A stretch of DNA of 64,000 nucleotides from Campylobacter subantarcticus LMG 24377. GTDB taxonomy: Bacteria; Campylobacterota; Campylobacteria; Campylobacterales; Campylobacteraceae. The translations under genes and the position numbers were made by a program. The stretch is taken from positions 496,001-560,000 of the forward strand of contig NZ_CP007773.1 in assembly GCF_000816305.1 (NCBI RefSeq). The letters are read 5' to 3'. Positions 62,022 to 64,000 of this stretch are shown piece by piece (positions within the stretch are counted from its first letter, which is position 1; every line of letters begins with the position of its first letter). Under the pieces are notes generated by a model, which saw nothing but the letters and a program-made list of their open reading frames with translations, did no database searches and was not told the origin of the DNA.

Positions 62022-62825
62022 CTAATTTTTTAAATTCCATGCAACAAAAGCTCTATCAAAACCATTATAATCTTGATAAAAAGTAGCTTTAAAGCCATTT
62101 TCTTCTAAAATTTCATTTAAAATTGCTTTTTGATCATATCCAAACTCACATGCTAAAACTTTTGTGTTTTGATTTTTGGCAAAAAGGATAATTTCGTATA
62201 AAATTTCCCAGCCTTTATCCCCGCCAAATAAAGCATTATGTGGTTCATTTTGCACCCATTTATCTAAAGGATAATCATTTTTAATGTAAGGAGGATTAGA
62301 AAAAATAAAATCAAAATTTCCTTGTATATTTTTAAAATCACAAAGTTGAAAGTTAATCAAATTTGAAACTTTGTGGAAATCTGCATTTTTTTTAGCAAGT
62401 TCTAGTGCTTTTGGATTTATATCGCAAGCTTGTATAAAAATTTGTTTCAACTTTACTAGACAAATGCTTAAAATTCCACTTCCAAAACCAATTTCAAGTA
62501 TATTTTTAAAAGAATGTTGAGTTAAATTTTCTAAGCATTTTTCAAGTAATATTTCACTATCAAAACGTGGTATTAAAACTCCTTTTTCTATAAAAAAATC
62601 TAAACCATAAAATTGTGTTTTTTTAAATAAATATTCAAAAGGCTCGCCATTTAAAAATTTATCTACATATTCTAAAAAAACTTTTTCATCAATTTGAAAT
62701 TCAGGATTTAAAAAAATCCAAGCTCTATCTTTTTGTAAAAACTCACAAAGAATAAAAAGTATATATTCTTTGTAAGTAGAATCTTTTGCATAAGCTTGCT
62801 TTAAAGCTTGTTTGATTGAAATCAT
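62022..62825 (-). CDS. prmC: Peptide chain release factor N5-glutamine methyltransferase
   Basis: Methylates the GGQ glutamine of RF1 and RF2. The 267-residue protein has an N-terminal helical domain (1-75), the SAM-binding ILEIGFGSGILSICL near 110, and the NPPY substrate motif in FIFSNPPYIKNDY near 180. It overlaps the M48 protease gene by four bases. Confidence 0.94.
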   Translation of the reverse strand: MISIKQALKQAYAKDSTYKEYILFILCEFLQKDRAWIFLNPEFQIDEKVFLEYVDKFLNGEPFEYLFKKTQFYGLDFFIEKGVLIPRFDSEILLEKCLENLTQHSFKNILEIGFGSGILSICLVKLKQIFIQACDINPKALELAKKNADFHKVSNLINFQLCDFKNIQGNFDFIFSNPPYIKNDYPLDKWVQNEPHNALFGGDKGWEILYEIILFAKNQNTKVLACEFGYDQKAILNEILEENGFKATFYQDYNGFDRAFVAWNLKN

Positions 62826-63997
62826 TGCAAAGCTTTAATCCTATCGTAAATGCAAGGGTGACTTAGATGAAAGAAAGTATAAATTTTACTTGTTTTAATA
62901 AAGGCTTTATTTTCTTTTGCTAAAGCTATGAGAGCATCTTTCATATCTTCTTTAGAGCTTAGTTTTGCTCCATGTAAATCGGCATTAAATTCGTTTTTTT
63001 GACTCATTTTATTAAGCACAGGGGAAATAATAAAAGTAAAAATATTCCCAAAAATCAATAAAAGTGCAAAAACTCCAGCACTTACTCCATCTAAATGACT
63101 TTCAGTGTAAAAAAAGCTTGGTAAATGAGCAAAGATAAAAAATAAAGCAAAAAGCATCAAAGCACTAGCAAATAATATTTTTAACAAATCTTTATGTACA
63201 AAATGTCCTAGCTCATGTCCTAAAACAGCAATAAGTTCTTTTTCTTTTAAAGCATTTAAAAGTGTATCAAATAACACCACTCTTTTGCTTTTAAATAAAC
63301 CACCAAAATAAGCATTCAATCTTTTATCTCTTTTGCTTGCATCAATCACATAAATTCCATTTGTGCTAAAACCACATTTTTGCATTAAATTAGTGATTTT
63401 TTCAAGTAAATTTTCATCTTCAAGTTTTTTCATTTTATTAAATATTGGTGCAATAAGAGTAGGGTAGATGAGGTTTATAATAAGTATGATTATAAAGCTT
63501 AGTGCAAAAGCTACTACCCACCAATATATGCTAAAAAATTCAAAACAAAACACCAAGGTATAGATGATTAAAAAGCCAAAAATAAGCATAAGCACAAGGG
63601 ACTTGATGCTATCTTTAATAAAAAGCGTCAAAGTCATATTTGAAAAGCCGTGTTTTTTGTCTTTTATAAAGCTTTCATAATAACTAAGTGGTAAATTTAA
63701 AATACTAATAATTAATAAAAATGCAAGTAAAAATAAAGTATTTTCCAAGGTAGAGTTTTCTTTTATGAAAAATTCTTTCAAATACAAAAAACCAAAAGTA
63801 ATCCAAGAAATATTAATCATTAAATTATAAAGATTAGAAAAGATTTTATATTTTTCATTTTCTATGGCAATATCTGCAGCATTTTTATAATCGTGTTCGT
63901 TTAAAATGATCGCTTGTTTTTCTCTTTCTTTTTTTAAAAATGCAATTTGCATATAAGATATAAAAATTAAAAAAGCTGTATAAATACATAAAATCAT
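62822..63997 (-). CDS. M48-family zinc metalloprotease (Ste24/HtpX-like)
   Basis: A 391-residue membrane protease. The zinc motif is HELGHFVHKD in VLGHELGHF near residue 260, preceded by KSKRVVLFDTLL; six to seven hydrophobic segments surround it. NEFNADLHGA near 336 holds the third zinc ligand (Glu). The organisation fits CAAX prenyl protease-type M48 proteins. The likely ATG is at 63997, three bases from the window end, so I cannot exclude an upstream start. Substrate unknown. Confidence 0.9.
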   Translation of the reverse strand: MILCIYTAFLIFISYMQIAFLKKEREKQAIILNEHDYKNAADIAIENEKYKIFSNLYNLMINISWITFGFLYLKEFFIKENSTLENTLFLLAFLLIISILNLPLSYYESFIKDKKHGFSNMTLTLFIKDSIKSLVLMLIFGFLIIYTLVFCFEFFSIYWWVVAFALSFIIILIINLIYPTLIAPIFNKMKKLEDENLLEKITNLMQKCGFSTNGIYVIDASKRDKRLNAYFGGLFKSKRVVLFDTLLNALKEKELIAVLGHELGHFVHKDLLKILFASALMLFALFFIFAHLPSFFYTESHLDGVSAGVFALLLIFGNIFTFIISPVLNKMSQKNEFNADLHGAKLSSKEDMKDALIALAKENKAFIKTSKIYTFFHLSHPCIYDRIKALQ

Positions 63998-64000
63998 TAT

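Overview
The window is AT-rich DNA from a Campylobacter chromosome. Gene content (flgR, flaC, pflB, a Cj0977-like protein, an AssT/Dsb locus, an Ala-then-Ile 16S-23S spacer) and the 16S sequence fit the thermotolerant Campylobacter, and the C. lari group seems most likely. That species call is an inference from remembered sequences, not a search. Most gene blocks match, from memory, the C. jejuni blocks around Cj1249-1253, Cj0942-0945, Cj1022-1024, Cj1243-1244, Cj0381-0390, Cj0951-0965, Cj0864-0866, Cj0976-0979 and Cj0720-0723, but in a different order.

Layout. 1-7534: the end of an unrecognised gene, a 6S RNA (purD motif), purD, an RDD membrane protein, lptD, a PRTase-like protein, two long hairpins and pnp. 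7579-8306: one promoter and a tandemly duplicated tRNA array (Lys-Val-Asp, Lys-Val-Asp, Lys, then an odd Glu-like tRNA). 8388-9074: a methyltransferase gene with a G9 tract. 9075-9585: a gene-free, almost G-free leader with a C10-T10 tract and the rRNA promoter. 9586-15059: a complete rRNA operon (16S, tRNA-Ala, tRNA-Ile, 23S, 5S). 15060-16035: about 975 bases without a gene, carrying two 9-bp tandem repeats and a strongly C-depleted strand. 16036-26038: helicase, periplasmic protein, lolA (reverse), secA, flgR, asd, UPF0114 protein, hemE, radical SAM protein; then tRNA-Asn.

26269-32747 (reverse): der-aroK-trpS-serS-pflB. 32847-37514 (forward): EamA exporter, NCS2 purine permease, kdsA, ribH, nusB, pyrF. 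37527-48582 (reverse): a META lipoprotein, a heme-motif chemoreceptor, purH, a TerB/J-domain protein, purL, mnmE, jag, yidC, yidD, rnpA, rpmH. 48724-51019: GNAT, uracil-DNA glycosylase-like and periplasmic genes, with a thioesterase gene on the reverse strand. 51547-55686: a sulfotransferase operon with two DsbA-like oxidases, a DsbI-like partner and AssT. 55716-63997: dcuB and pepD (reverse), a nuclease and a small lipoprotein (forward), then a Cj0977-like gene, cmoB, flaC, a DUF4149 protein, prmC and an M48 protease (reverse).

Most of the window is housekeeping. The points I would look at again are: an rnpA gene with no usual start codon for its conserved N-terminus; an aberrant tRNA-Glu-like gene at the end of the duplicated tRNA array; the G9 tract in the methyltransferase gene; the strand-biased gene-free zones flanking the rRNA operon; a perfect 20-bp palindrome at the promoter of the second dsb gene; and a CXXCH motif in the sensor domain of a chemoreceptor. 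I did not find a clearly new multi-gene defence or mobile system, CRISPR array, prophage or insertion sequence.
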